Shown: positions 39,286 through 50,411 of the stretch, one piece after another | Layout of the letters: each line of letters begins with the position of its first letter | Numbering within the stretch: the first letter of the stretch is position 1 | DNA from: Cylindrotheca closterium | Taxonomy: Eukaryota > Bacillariophyta > Bacillariophyceae > Bacillariales > Bacillariaceae | Reading direction: 5' to 3' | Assembly: GCA_933822405.4 (NCBI GenBank) | Contig: CAKOGP040001992.1 | Span: 62,001-126,000, forward strand | Length of the DNA stretch: 64,000 nucleotides | Notes under the pieces: model-generated | The model's input: only the letters and a program-made list of their open reading frames with translations | What the model was told of the DNA's origin: nothing | The model's database searches: none | Translations under genes and position numbers: made by a program

Positions 39286-40947
39286 ATTTTTCAGCTTAGA
39301 AGCACCCGCACCAAAGCTTCATCAGTTATTGTAAGAGTCTCTGCAATCCGTTGTTTGACCGATCACGAAAACTGCAAAATCGACTTTCTGCTCAAATAAG
39401 CAGCTCACCGAATCTTGTTGCAATAATCCTGCCCAATATGCCTTGAAATATGATCTAGTAGAGAATGATATTCGATTTTCCATCAAGGACAGGGAGGTCA
39501 CAATCCACCATCGATGTGCCATGGATATATATTCGTAATGGCTTATTGAAGTAAAACAGTCGAACGAGTCGATTTTAAACTAGCAAAGAGCAGACTCAAG
39601 ATATAGTACTTGAAGAGATTGAGAAACAGAGACACATGAAGGGGGTGTTTGTTTTTGTTCATTACTATAAACCTAGGACCATAGCGGCACTTATATAGTA
39701 CCAGTATGGTATCTAGATTGGCATATGCAGGCGAAATACTACCACTCTGGTGAGGTCACCTTTACTAATTATGGTTTCTCTCAGACTCTTGCACCGCATA
39801 TGTTAGCAGCAGTCTCGCTTTCCCCCCTCTTGTTTTCCCTTGCTGACGCTTATAGAGTAGAATATCATCTAGACGGGAGCCACAGTACACCTTCAAGTAA
39901 CTGCCTCTGCAGGACATATTACTGGACGTTTTTTTGAATGGACTCCTGACGGAGGAGGCTAGTGGACTTCGTGCTGAGCTTGGAAATCAGCGGACTTGAA
40001 CGGAATCCATGCGACGTTACATGGAAGACTATTCTTCTTTAACTACTACTGAAGCTTCAAGCTAACCAAACACTAGCACTGTACCATACCTATTCTGTTT
40101 TCAAGAGTTCAAATTGTGAGATTTTTATTTAAAAATGGAGCTGAACGCATGTGATCTAAACGAATCAATCATCAATCATATCTTTTAGAGGAACGTCGCA
40201 TTTCGAACCGACGACGTTTTCCCGTACTTTGCAATCAACAGGGTGTTTAGCACTTACAGAAAAAGAGCTTGCTGGTTGTTTCTTCTTCGATGTTGGCAAG
40301 AACATGATGCCAAGACTGAATCTATACTGAATAGTGAAGTATGGAATCTTCTGGATAAGGAGAAAGTAAATACGATAAGAAGACCCAGCGCAATTACCAA
40401 TGAAAGGAACATGAGCCGACAGCCCGTGATGAAGGGCATTTCAGGTCATACACGAGAAGATGATAAGAACTATCCAGGTTTGAGTCGGTATGAGGTACAG
40501 TACATGGTAGTTTGAGATGGTTCGACCTGCGTTGTGACCATATTTTGTCTGCAATCAATAGAAATGATTGAAGTTTATCAAAGCTTGGTCAGCACTGTAG
40601 GTTGACTACCGGTACACGTGTACCTGCCGGATAAGGTGCGAGAATCTGGTCGAGAATCTTAGCGAGCGAAAGTTCGATCACTCGTACTATTTCAAAAATA
40701 AGCCCCGAACTAAACATTCATTTAATACTCGAAAAAAGCTTGTATATCAAAAATGACCCAAATCTCAGACACTAGAGCGGTAAACTCCTCAAATTCCTAG
40801 AAACAGTGGGAAGAGGTAAGCTATTTAAGGACGGTGGACAAAAGAGGGCGAAAGAGATTCAAAAGCCCATCTGCGTTTTTGGTATGAGAAATTGTCGATC
40901 GCCGACCCACTCATCAGTGTTACACACGCATATCCACAATGGGCACC
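39286..40947. other. Intergenic region upstream of receptor copy B
   Basis: About 1.66 kb. The first part may hold further eroded P4H sequence (minus strand near 39330-39350, TTDCRDSYNN, ShKT-like), but this is uncertain. TACCGGTA lies at 40607-40614. From about 40535 the sequence matches the upstream block of copy A, including AAAAAAGCTTGTATAT and the AAAAATGACCC element. No intact gene is seen. Confidence 0.5.
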
Positions 40948-43888
40948 ATGCATCGTTTCAACAATGTTTCACTGGTGTGGATAGTTTTGATTGCTGCAGC
41001 GACGATCACAGGATCAGCCGCTCAGATTTATCCTGAGGAAATCACACTTAAAGCCGGCCTGATTCCAAGCACTTCATTTGGAGGTTTTATGCGCGACCTA
41101 TTGGATCGTTTAGTGGACATTGCACTAGAAGACAATGTAACCCTCACAGTCGAGAAGAAAACGATCCAAGAACTATATGGGTCCAATTTGGCCTTGATTT
41201 CTCCGGATTGCAATCCGGGTGAAACAGTTGAGATCAACGGAGTGACCTACAATTGCTCGGATTATGACTTCATAATAGGCGATTTCTGGCCAAATCCTGA
41301 ACGGTATACGTTGGTCGATTTTACCCCTCCTTGGCTTACAACCTCGGTATCGACCATGAAGTACACTGAAAAGACGAAGAATCCAAACATTGATGTTACA
41401 ACACTCACTGAAGCCACAAGAGCCGGAGTCCCTGTCTGTGCGCTTCAAAGCTCGTATTCTGAGCGTTTAGTCACTAGTGCATTTCCTGGCGTCAACATAC
41501 TTCATTGTACTGACGATGATACCCCCAACGATTGTTTGAATTTGCTGGAGAACGAGGATTGTCAATTGCTTGCCTCGGACGAGCTGTACCTGAGACATTT
41601 ACAAACAAAATATCCACATTTCGAAGTGACAGGGGAGCATTTGGTTCGGCAGCTCCTGGCATGGCCCATGAGAAAAAGCCTGGACCCAACAAGTTCATTT
41701 TTGCTCAATAAGTGGATCTATGCAGCTATCAGCAACCAAGTCATCGACGAGCTGTTCTTTGAGTACTTCGAGAAGAAGCTGTGCCCCATTGGAACTGCTG
41801 GAGCGGATTGCGAGCTGCCATGTGATCCGGATCACGGTTCTTCAAATGCCCAGGGACAATGTGTTTGCAAATCGATCCGATGGACAGGAGGTAAGGCGCA
41901 TGAGGACATGAGAAGAAAAATATATATTGAAACCAACAGCTCGCTAACCCGTTTTCTGGATCAGACGACTGCAGCGTAGAAGTACCACAAGACCTGAACT
42001 TGATACCTCGCGCTGTTGAGGCAATTGCATACAGCATGTTTGGACTCAACGCATTTCTCGTGCTAGTTGGTGGAATATGGCTACGTGTCTATTGCGACAG
42101 CCCTGCTGTGAAGTACAGGTGCGTGTGACCTTTCTTTCTATTTCCTGGGGGCGAAGTCGATGTCTAAACGTGTTGTTGTTGTTTTGCAGTCAACCTGGTT
42201 TCCTTGCACTAGTCCTTATCGGTTGCTTGATCAGCACATCATCCATCCCTGCGATGGTACAGGCAGACGAAGGAGACGGTCCCGTTCCTGCCTGCATTGC
42301 AATCCCATGGCTATACAGTGTAGGATTCTCCATCACGTTTGGAACACTTTTCGCCAAGATCCGTAGAGTTTACGAAATCTTTGCACAGGGACATCAGAGC
42401 GTGGCGATAAGAAATGTTGACTCAAATCGACGAACTTCTACATCTTGGCAAGACACTCTTTCGACGATTGGTAAAGTGCTTCTTTTGGACGTTGTCATTC
42501 TTGTATTGTGGACGAGTGTCGATCCACTTTATTGGAAACGAGAGATCATTAGACAAGATCAGTTTGGGTTTACACTAGAATCACAAGGGTACTGCGTATC
42601 TGAACACTGGACATTGTTTCTGGGAGCACTTGTCGCTCTGCATATTGCACTTTGTTGCATTGCTTGTTATATGTGCTACGTTTCACGGAACATCCCAAGC
42701 AGGTACAGTGAGCACAAGTATTTGACTATTGCGATGGTATCGAATCTACAAGTGTTTGCCATTGGAGGTACGTATGACGGTGGATACTGTGGATACTTTG
42801 CTTGCTTGCATCCAACACTGAAAATGTCCCTCACACAACCCCGAAACACAGTTCCTGTATTGATCATAACAGAAGACGACCCGGCTGCCCATGCCTTTGT
42901 TCGAAGTGCAGTTGTTTGGATGAATGACTTTGTGGTGCTCGTTTTGATCTTTGGAAACTTGATGTATACTGTGCACTGCTCTTCGAAATCTCCTGCGCAG
43001 ATGACGGGAAGGGACAAACGAAAGGTGTCCGAAGCAGTAAGGAGCTTCGAACCGCGCTCTGTAGCTCCGTCCGTCAATCGGAAAACGTCCCAAGGGCCAT
43101 CGCTTGAACGAAGCGAACGAAGCTTCAAGACCAACAAGATCAAGTCTATTCACGAAGTGAGTATCGAGTCAGATATTGAGAACGGGTCTGCAGGCAACGC
43201 TCTTGGTAGTGGAACAAAGGGCACGTCAGGTTCTTTCTCTGCAGAAAAAGGATCAGAGATCGCAATTTCCGAACTTAGCATGAGCGGATTCGAAGAATCC
43301 ACCCACGAAGTCATGTCTGCAGTGGCAATGACTCCTGCTACAAAGTCGAAAGCTAAATCGGCAGCACGGTGGGGATCATCACCTAGTCCGTCATCTCGCG
43401 ACAATGGGGAGTCGATTAGTTCATTTGGACCGTCGATTCCTACACGCGGTGAGACTGTTTTTGATCAACCAGAAGGGGATGACGGTGTCTTGCCGTCCAG
43501 GCTGCCAATTTCGAGTACTAATGACGACGACGATGGCGATGCTGTGAAAGCTGAAGGAGAAAAGTCCCAGCAAAATTCAATCTTGAGCAAACATGAATTC
43601 CAAAATATGACTTTGGATGGAGCGATACGGCTTACTTCTATAGCAGAACTGGAATGGAGCGATGAGGAAGATAATCTTACAAATCAGACGCCACCCGCGA
43701 TGCTAGAATCTTTTTCTCACGAAAGGGCGCCAGTCATGCCCAGAAGGTTACCAGGGATGTTAGAATCTGTTTCGCACGAGCAAGCACCAGTCATGCCCAG
43801 AAGGTCACCCGAGAGGTTAGAATCTACTCCACCCGAGCAAGCGCCAGTCATGCCTAGAAGGTTCGAGTCGGAAGTTTTGGAAGCATAG
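40948..43888 (+). CDS. Chimeric receptor copy B: solute-binding domain + EGF-like + GABA-B-like 7TM
   Basis: Exons 40948-41890, 41965-42118 and 42190-43888 have the same phases as copy A; about 931 residues. An ATG three codons upstream (40939) is possible, but MHRF is common to all copies. The ligand-binding exon differs from copy A at many residues (for example VDIALEDNVTLTVEKKTIQ and LHCTDDDTPNDCLNLLE). The EGF-like segment and exon 3 are almost identical to copy A, including intron 2 (two differences in 71 bases). In exon 3 I see only a few changes, such as PAMVQADE for PAMVQEDE and one added codon in the tail repeat. This suggests different ligand preference with the same signalling end. 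Confidence 0.85.
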
Positions 43889-44450
43889 GAGATGACGTGC
43901 GATAGATGTGGTTGAGAGTTGCCTGCGATCGAAGGAAATCATGATGACAGCCGAATGAATCCACTAAAGACCAATGAAAACGTTCATCTATTCTACGTCA
44001 CAAACTACCTCAAGTTGACCACTAATGAAACCCAAAGTGTTCCGACAGCGGAAGCTGACCAAAAGCTGTGTCGTTTGCAGACACGTGAAGAAGCGTTCAA
44101 AAGAGCCAGAGAATGCTATTGGAAGTCTGCGAGTCTGCAATTAATAAATCAATTTTGAAATTTTTGACAAATCTTTGGCTCTTTTTCATCAGGGTAAAGG
44201 AACAACTGGGGGCTTGTAACTCAATACCGCGCTGATATAGAACTATGTTTGCATTAACAGCACACTGGTACTGCAGGGATATACCGGTACAACTGTACCG
44301 GTACACTACCGATCAATGTGCCACATGTTTGACCACCTCGACTGAACAGATGTTCCAAGAACCTCATTGAAACGTCAGAGATAAGCAACAAAACACGCAC
44401 TGCTGTCGAAGATACCAAAACGACACTCATTGTATCTTCATCACAAATAC
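43889..44450. other. Intergenic region
   Basis: The first about 95 bases copy the 3' flank of receptor A. Two TACCGGTA palindromes lie at 44282-44289 and 44296-44303. A 79-codon frame at 43919-44158 partly overlaps the duplicated flank and has no support. Confidence 0.45.
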
Positions 44451-45686
44451 ATGAGGACTCGGTTTGGTGCAACTAATATTTTGCTTAGACCTTTTCTATC
44501 CTTAGGAGCTACTGCCAGCTCTTACAATCCAAGTCGTCACCACCTTTTCGGAGTGCATTCATCGCCTCTACTGTTTCGTACAACAAGAACACCCTCATCT
44601 CTCCTCATGTCAAGCAATAACGCTAGCGCTGGGGTTTCCGGATTGGCAGGAATCACCACTGACGATCAAACCAATGCTGCACAACGTCGAGCCCAAGGTG
44701 AATTCGTCCGAGGCGTCTCCTCGGCACGCAACTGGATATCTACTACCCAAGAACCAACCGCCGAAGAAAAGGCCGATGGTGCGATTTGGTACAAACCTGC
44801 CAAGGGCCGCTACCACATGTACGTAGCTTACAACTGTCCTTGGTGTCATCGTGTCTTGTTGGCACGATCAATGTTGGGATTGGAAGATGTCATCACCGTT
44901 GACGTCTTGTATCCAAATCGAAGTGACGATGACGAGCCTTTGGGTGGTAATTTGTGGAAGTTTTGTCCTCAAGGACAGGTCGGTCGCAATGGCAAGCACA
45001 TGGTATTCCCAGAATGTACGGTTGACACTGTTCTTGGAAAAGACTATGTCATTGAAGTGTACAAGCTTGCTGGCATTACGGATCAAAAGTCAGTCCCGAT
45101 TTTGTTTGACAAGGAAACCAAGACCGTCGTCAACAACGAGTCGGCTGAAATTGTCCGCATGTTGGGAACAGCCATGAAGGAGTTTCAGACAACTGATATC
45201 GACTTGTACCCAGAGGAGAAGCGGTCACAAATTGATGAAATGAACGATTGGGTCTACAAGGAAATTGCCAATGGATCCTACAAGGCCGGTTTCTCGTCCA
45301 ACCAAGATGTCTATGAAACTGCCTACAAGAACTACTTCGAGGCTTTGGACAAGCTCGAAGATATTTTTTCCAAGAACAAATTCTTGGTAGGCACTGACAA
45401 GCCTACTGAGGCAGATTTGCGACTCTTGCCTCCTCTATTTCGACATGACCCCGTCTATTACAATCGCTTCAAACTGAACAAGAAATATCTTTGGGAATAC
45501 CCTAACATTTGGCGATGGATGGGTGATATGACGACTTGCGCACCACAAATGGAACCAGTGACCAGTGCCGGTTACTTGGCTCACTGCAAACAAGGTTACT
45601 TTGGCAGAACTGGAAATGGAACCATTCCAGTGGGTCCCGAAGGTTATCCCGAATGCTACAAGAATCCCAGCTTTAAAGGCAACTAA
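44451..45686 (+). CDS. Glutathionyl-hydroquinone reductase (xi-class GST)
   Basis: The ATG at 44451 was chosen; the frame opens on a TTG seven codons earlier. The product has 411 residues. The first about 55 residues are Ser/Arg/Leu-rich and look like an organelle transit peptide (ATASSYNPSRHHLFG). A second Met (MSSNNAS) starts the core. YNCPWCHRVLLARSMLGL holds the catalytic cysteine (about Cys129) of the ECM4/PcpF/YqjG family, here CPWC rather than the more common CPWA. The C-terminal all-helical domain has NNESAEIVRML and TEADLRLLPPLFRHDPVYY, also typical. The enzyme reduces glutathionyl-hydroquinones and regenerates quinols. The second active-site cysteine is unusual. Confidence 0.9.
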   Translation: MRTRFGATNILLRPFLSLGATASSYNPSRHHLFGVHSSPLLFRTTRTPSSLLMSSNNASAGVSGLAGITTDDQTNAAQRRAQGEFVRGVSSARNWISTTQEPTAEEKADGAIWYKPAKGRYHMYVAYNCPWCHRVLLARSMLGLEDVITVDVLYPNRSDDDEPLGGNLWKFCPQGQVGRNGKHMVFPECTVDTVLGKDYVIEVYKLAGITDQKSVPILFDKETKTVVNNESAEIVRMLGTAMKEFQTTDIDLYPEEKRSQIDEMNDWVYKEIANGSYKAGFSSNQDVYETAYKNYFEALDKLEDIFSKNKFLVGTDKPTEADLRLLPPLFRHDPVYYNRFKLNKKYLWEYPNIWRWMGDMTTCAPQMEPVTSAGYLAHCKQGYFGRTGNGTIPVGPEGYPECYKNPSFKGN

Positions 45687-45781
45687 ATGAAGCAACAAAA
45701 ATGTGTTTGATCATACTGCAAGGCTAGCCAGGTACTCTTGTAATTTGAAAGTCAATTTTTAGTTACTACCTTTGCTCCTTG

Positions 45782-46773
45782 TTAGTCGTCCTTGCTACTA
45801 CTAGCAGTACCACTAGTTGCCAAGTTGGACCGCCGTTCCTCCAACGCCTTGGCAAAAGCCTCTTCCAGTTCCGGTCGTTCCTTTAGCAAACTCCTCATTT
45901 GCGCTTGGACACTTAGATAACCACGATTTGCATCCCAGTTGGTGTAGTAGGGTTGCCATTTGGGAGGTGGTCGGGCAAACTTGGGCAGTATAATAAACTT
46001 GTTTGGTTTTAACAGAGCCCTCAACGCCAATCGATTGTAGTGCACCGTCGTGACTTCTCCACCAATGGCTTCCATGGCTTCAATGGCATGAGTACTTGCC
46101 CGGGAAACCTCCAATTGGAGAGGAGTCTTCAATCGTTCTTTGCCCTTGGCCAGCAATTTGACTCCATGTTTGATGGAGGAATGGGTGCAAATGCCCGCAT
46201 CGCAAAGATCCTTCAATGTAACTATTTTGTTATTGTCACCATCACCACCATCCACACCACCACCGCCAGTGGGCGTCAATCGTCCCATGTCCACATAATC
46301 TTGAATGGTGCCGAGATTGATGGCCAGCATGTCAGTCTTGTGTCGCTTGTTGGTAAAGCCTCGCTTGGGCAACAATTTGTAAAACTTGGTTTGACCACCC
46401 TCAAATCCAATGGAAATGGAACCACCCGCTCGTGCCTTTTGACCCTTGTGTCCTCTGCCAGCCGTCTTGCCTTTACTAGAACCGATACCACGGCCAATTC
46501 GTCGTTTCTGATATATTATTATAAATGAGAGGGAGGGAGAGAAAAAGAAGACGAATACATATGTGAGCCAACAGTTGCATTAAAAAAAATGAGTTTCAAT
46601 TGAAATCCTCAAGCACGTACCTTCTTGACAGCTCCTGGATTATCCTTGAGCATGTTGAGTTTCAGCACTTCCACAACCTCTTGCGATTGTGCAGCCGAAG
46701 TAGAAAGGCAGGCTGCTGCAGGCGTTTGTCGGAACGCAAGCGAGGATGAGAATTGTCGGCATAAGGATAGCAT
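45782..46773 (-). CDS. Mitochondrial ribosomal protein uL15, two exons
   Basis: Exon 1 is 46773-46621 (51 codons) and exon 2 is 46507-45782. A 113-nt intron (GTACGT...ATATATCAG) falls between PGAVKK and KRRIGRG; about 292 residues. Exon 1 gives a presequence ([17 protein letters not shown]), then [13 protein letters not shown]. Exon 2 starts with [20 protein letters not shown] then QKARAGGS, the L15 N-terminal signature. [18 protein letters not shown] follows. The L15 core ends near [11 protein letters not shown], and a mitochondrion-type extension ([13 protein letters not shown]) follows. It is a component of the large mitoribosomal subunit; a plastid copy is less likely given the C-terminal extension. 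The gene is convergent with the reductase gene. Confidence 0.9.
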
Positions 46774-47239
46774 AATGTTATGTGTGTGCGTGTGTGTGTG
46801 TGTTTGTGTGATGTTGAATAAATGGGTGATGTGATGTGATTGTTGTCTTGGGAGTAGCTACGATTATGGAAGGGAATCCTATTGAAATACGAAATTCTCG
46901 GATGGATATCTCGCTTGCTTTGAATCAGTCTAAATCTAGGCTGTTAGGTAAAGGTTCCTTTGAAGTGCCTGTTTTGGGAAACGCAAAAACCAACTCACAC
47001 TGTTCATCCTCATCATCGTCGTCCGTCGTCAATTCCCAGCCAAAAACAAAGAGTGGGTCAGACGGCCAGACACCAATGCGCGATACTGCGCGAAACATTC
47101 AAAATTGAGGAGGAGTTCGCATCGCGAAAATGACACTTTGTCACGTTTAGCATTTATTTTTTATTTCGACAGTCATTTTCCAAAGCACCAACCAGTCCAT
47201 CCATTCATCCATCCATCCATCCATCCATTGCAGTACAAT
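46774..47239. promoter_or_regulatory. Divergent upstream region with GT and CCAT microsatellites
   Basis: Between uL15m (-) and the P4H gene (+). A GT/TG-rich run lies at about 46782-46808 next to the uL15 start. A CATC tetranucleotide repeat (about 47203-47228) lies just before the P4H ATG, probably in its 5' UTR. Confidence 0.6.
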
Positions 47240-48619
47240 ATGTTGCCTCGATCACCTTGGTTCACGATACTCTTTCTTCTCCTAGTCAGCAGCTGTTGTT
47301 GCTTCCTTCCTTATGCAAGTGCAGAAGAAGGAACTTGCAGTGCCGCTGACGACGAATGCAATGCCGCTGCTCATCAAAGAACCACGCAGCAAGAACAACA
47401 AGAACAACAACAAGAAAAGCAAGAAACCTATACCCACAAATTTCCAATGAAGTTTGTCAACAAGAGCCAATATCGAGCGGACGTTCACTGGGATGATGGA
47501 AAGTACGGGGTTCACATGGCCATTCTAGAACCAAATGGCGGAGAAAGCAGTTTGGAGACCTACCAGGGACATTCCTTTTTCATTACCCGTCACGGCGTCA
47601 AGGAAGGTTTGTTTGATTTGGAAACGGACGAACAACACCGGGTGACTGTCAAAAGACCCAATGAGACGTATGAAATTCCAGAAAACGCGGCTCCTTCTAC
47701 CAATCCCTGCCAAGATCGCTTTAGCATTTGCAAATCCGAAGCCGCACGAGGAACATGTTCGTGGAGTCCGGGATGGATGATTGTCCACTGCTGCAAATCC
47801 TGTGACGAAGAATTGAATGCTTCGGAACTAATTGATCCCAACGTTCGATGTACCAAGGAACGATTGAACATGACGGAACCGGCCTGGCAACCAGGAGATT
47901 TGAACAAACTCTTTGAATCGTGGGCTGCCAAGGACTCGGACTTTGCCCAGTACGACCCGCAAGTCTTGTCGAGTCCAGGAGCTGAATTTGGAGGAATTGA
48001 TGGTCCATGGGTCGTGACCTTTGATAATTTCTTTAGTGAAGATGAAGCCAATGCACTGATTCAAGGTGGTGCCAAGGTTGGATTTGAACGAAGTACCGAT
48101 CAAGGAAAGATGAATTCCTTGGGAGAACGAGAAAAGGTCGTATCGACCACCCGGACTAGTTCCAATGCCTGGTGCATTGGGGCATGCGAAAGGATTCCTC
48201 AAGTCTCCCGCGTGAGTCACCGCATTGAAGAAGTCACAAAAGTACCAAAAAAGAATTATGAGAGTTTTCAGATTTTGGAGTACGATTACAATCAATTCTA
48301 TCGAAGTCATCACGACAGTTCGGGATCCGAAAAGGGATTGTCGGGACACCGAATCTTGACATTCTTTCTCTATCTCACAGATGTGGAAGAAGGAGGAGAA
48401 ACAAAATTCAACAAGCTGGGGATTCAAGTCAAGCCAAAACGAGGAAGAGCATTGGTGTGGCCATCGGTCAAGAATGAAGATCCCAGCACGTGGGATCCAC
48501 GTACCTTTCACGAAGCCATGCCCGTCATTAAAGGCAAAAAGTACGCGGCCAATCATTGGATTCATTTGAATGACTATGAGGGTCCCAATAAGTGGGGATG
48601 CACTGGATCCTTTTCGTAA
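47240..48619 (+). CDS. Prolyl 4-hydroxylase with ShKT domain, secretory pathway
   Basis: The ATG at 47240 gives a signal peptide (FTILFLLLVSSCCCFLPYASA); the frame opens 45 codons earlier on a TTG. 459 residues. A Gln/Glu-rich stretch and a beta-rich module (about 70-150) come first. A six-Cys ShKT domain follows at about 156-189 (CQDRFSICKSEAARGTCSW, HCCKSC). The 2OG-Fe(II) oxygenase domain fills the rest: ILEYDYNQFYRSHHD holds the iron ligands His357 and Asp359. FHEAMPVIKGKKYAANHW holds His424 and the 2-oxoglutarate lysine near 434. P4Hs of this type hydroxylate prolines of ER/Golgi cargo such as collagen-like or cell-wall proteins. It is the intact relative of the two relics beside the receptor genes. 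Confidence 0.9.
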   Translation: MLPRSPWFTILFLLLVSSCCCFLPYASAEEGTCSAADDECNAAAHQRTTQQEQQEQQQEKQETYTHKFPMKFVNKSQYRADVHWDDGKYGVHMAILEPNGGESSLETYQGHSFFITRHGVKEGLFDLETDEQHRVTVKRPNETYEIPENAAPSTNPCQDRFSICKSEAARGTCSWSPGWMIVHCCKSCDEELNASELIDPNVRCTKERLNMTEPAWQPGDLNKLFESWAAKDSDFAQYDPQVLSSPGAEFGGIDGPWVVTFDNFFSEDEANALIQGGAKVGFERSTDQGKMNSLGEREKVVSTTRTSSNAWCIGACERIPQVSRVSHRIEEVTKVPKKNYESFQILEYDYNQFYRSHHDSSGSEKGLSGHRILTFFLYLTDVEEGGETKFNKLGIQVKPKRGRALVWPSVKNEDPSTWDPRTFHEAMPVIKGKKYAANHWIHLNDYEGPNKWGCTGSFS

Positions 48620-48892
48620 TGTAGTCCTGCTGTAGACTGTACCGGTAGAAATTTAGAGTAGTTCAAGTTCTAATGGAGGTACTTGTGTAGGCCTGAATCA
48701 CAGACCGTATCTTTTGGCATCTGGGAATTTAGTGGGCGACGTCAACATTGTTTTTTCCACCGTGTCACACATATTTTCAATTTGGGCCGAACCTGAAACC
48801 ATATTGACGAGACGAAACGAAAGGAAACGAAATAGAAATACACACCCCATAACAAATATAGAAGCGTCATCGTCATCCTCGTCAACATCATC

Positions 48893-50205
48893 ATGGACGC
48901 AACAGTTGCACCAGATGTGGTCGAGACACACGAAATGGCTCGCTTGAACAGCAAGCATGGCAACATCTGGATCTCCGTCGCTTCTTCCTTGGCGGTCCTT
49001 GCCGTGGTGGTCCTCTTGACCAAGAAGGTGCAACAAGAACGGGATTTCCGATGGGGGATTCATTTGCGGTACTGGGCGGTCGCCATTGTGACCATTGCCT
49101 TTCTTCCCTTTGAGATTGCCAAGTACGTCTTTTCCGAAAAAACCGTGGCATTGGTCGGCTTTGTCTTTCCCATTTACGAATCGGTCTTGGCCGTCTGCAC
49201 TCCCGATGAAGAAGACGACACGGACTGGTTGCGATACTGGACACTGGGCGGAATGTTCTTTGTATTCACCGAATGGGTCGACAATGCCGTGGACAATGAT
49301 GTCGCGGATGTCTATTGGTACAAATTTACATGCTTTGTCTACTTTTGGTTGTACTTTCCAAGGACGTCAGGGGCTGTCATTATTGATGAACGCTTCACCC
49401 AAAAGTACTTGGCAACTCGGTTCAAGCCACTGGCATCGTCCATGTCCAAAATGCTCGATGCTATTGTCCAATCCTTTGTCAATGCTATCCATCTTTACAT
49501 CATTTGGATCTTTTTCATGTTTCTGCCACAGGGTATGAAGCGTATTGCTGCGGTCGGGGTTGGAACCGTCTATCCCTTTGTCTCGTCTGTTGTTGCCATT
49601 TCCACGGAGGAGTTTGAAGATGATGCTTTCTGGTTGACTTATTGGTCCTGCTATGGTATCTTGTTTATTTCCATGGATTTTCTGTGAGTGGTGTCTACTA
49701 CTAGCTTATTTGGAGGGGGATCATTCATTGCTCGTGGAGCAAAAAAAACGAGGATCAGTCCATCTCATCTCATGCTGCATTTTCTTTTCCCTTTTTCCTT
49801 TTATCCCCTCTACTCTTTCAATACTATTACAGAGAAACATGGTTGGGATGGATTCCTGGATTCTACACTGTCATCATTCTGGCAGAAGTCTATCTCATGT
49901 TGCCCATGTTTGGAGGTGCCGAAAAGATTTTTCGAAAGATTCTGGTCCCCCTCTTTGGTTTGCGAGAATTGCTCATGGTGCGAGATGCCTTTTTGGTCAA
50001 GAAGAACCTGTTGCGAGATTTGCCGCCGGAACGGGCCCATCTGGTCCGCCAAACGATTGCCGATTTCTTTACGGAAGAGGCGCAAGACAAGAACAAGGAA
50101 ACAGACATGTTGGCAGCCTTGGGATTTCTCAAGACAAGAAAAAATGGAAAGAGCAAAAAGGACGAGGAGAAAAAGGAAGCTTCCGAAACCACCAATTTGG
50201 TATAG
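48893..50205 (+). CDS. HVA22/REEP (TB2/DP1) membrane protein with two domain copies
   Basis: Exon 1 is 48893-49683 and exon 2 is 49833-50205; the 149-nt intron (GTGAGT...CTATTACAG) splits the codon in MDFL-ETW. 387 residues. Two successive TB2/DP1/HVA22 modules are visible. Module 1 (about 75-160) has VFPIYESVLAV, DWLRYWTLGGMFF and FTEWVD. Module 2 (about 222-300) has VYPFVSSVVAIS, FWLTYWSCYGILF and WLGWIPGFYTVIIL, then a LPMFGGAEKIFRKI end. Both begin with the YP/YE pair before an amphipathic hairpin. REEP/HVA22 proteins curve ER membranes. The usual form has one module, so this fused form is longer than typical. A charged helix rich in Lys/Glu ends the protein. Confidence 0.85.
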
Positions 50206-50411
50206 TAGTTTCCTATTTACCGTTGTGATGACATATTTTTTAAGTGTTGCAATACTAGAGCAGTTCAAATTTCTTGCTTCAATTACAGTACTGCTCAACA
50301 CTTTCACAAAGTATACAACAAAACTTTTTAGTATTACACTATTTTTGAAAAAAACCAAACGATCGATCGCAAACAAGTGCTCGGTCCCCAAACCCTGTGA
50401 AGCGCCTGTGG

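Larger units (their letters stand above)
35470..43990. repeat. Tandem segmental duplication of about 5.0 kb units
   Basis: Unit A (upstream block, receptor, about 100 bases past the stop) and unit B repeat with a spacing of about 5,014 bases between start codons. Similarity beyond the stop ends near 38960 in A and 43983 in B. Both units have a P4H relic on the opposite strand upstream, so the duplicated segment probably included it. Confidence 0.8.

Noticed and set aside
43919..44158. 79-codon frame after receptor B
   Set aside because: It begins in a non-ATG context inside the 3' flank shared with receptor A, where the matching sequence does not stay open.
47700..47810. ShKT (ShK toxin-like) domain as evidence of a toxin gene
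   Set aside because: ShKT modules are routinely attached to prolyl 4-hydroxylases; the protein has a full oxygenase domain and no toxin context.
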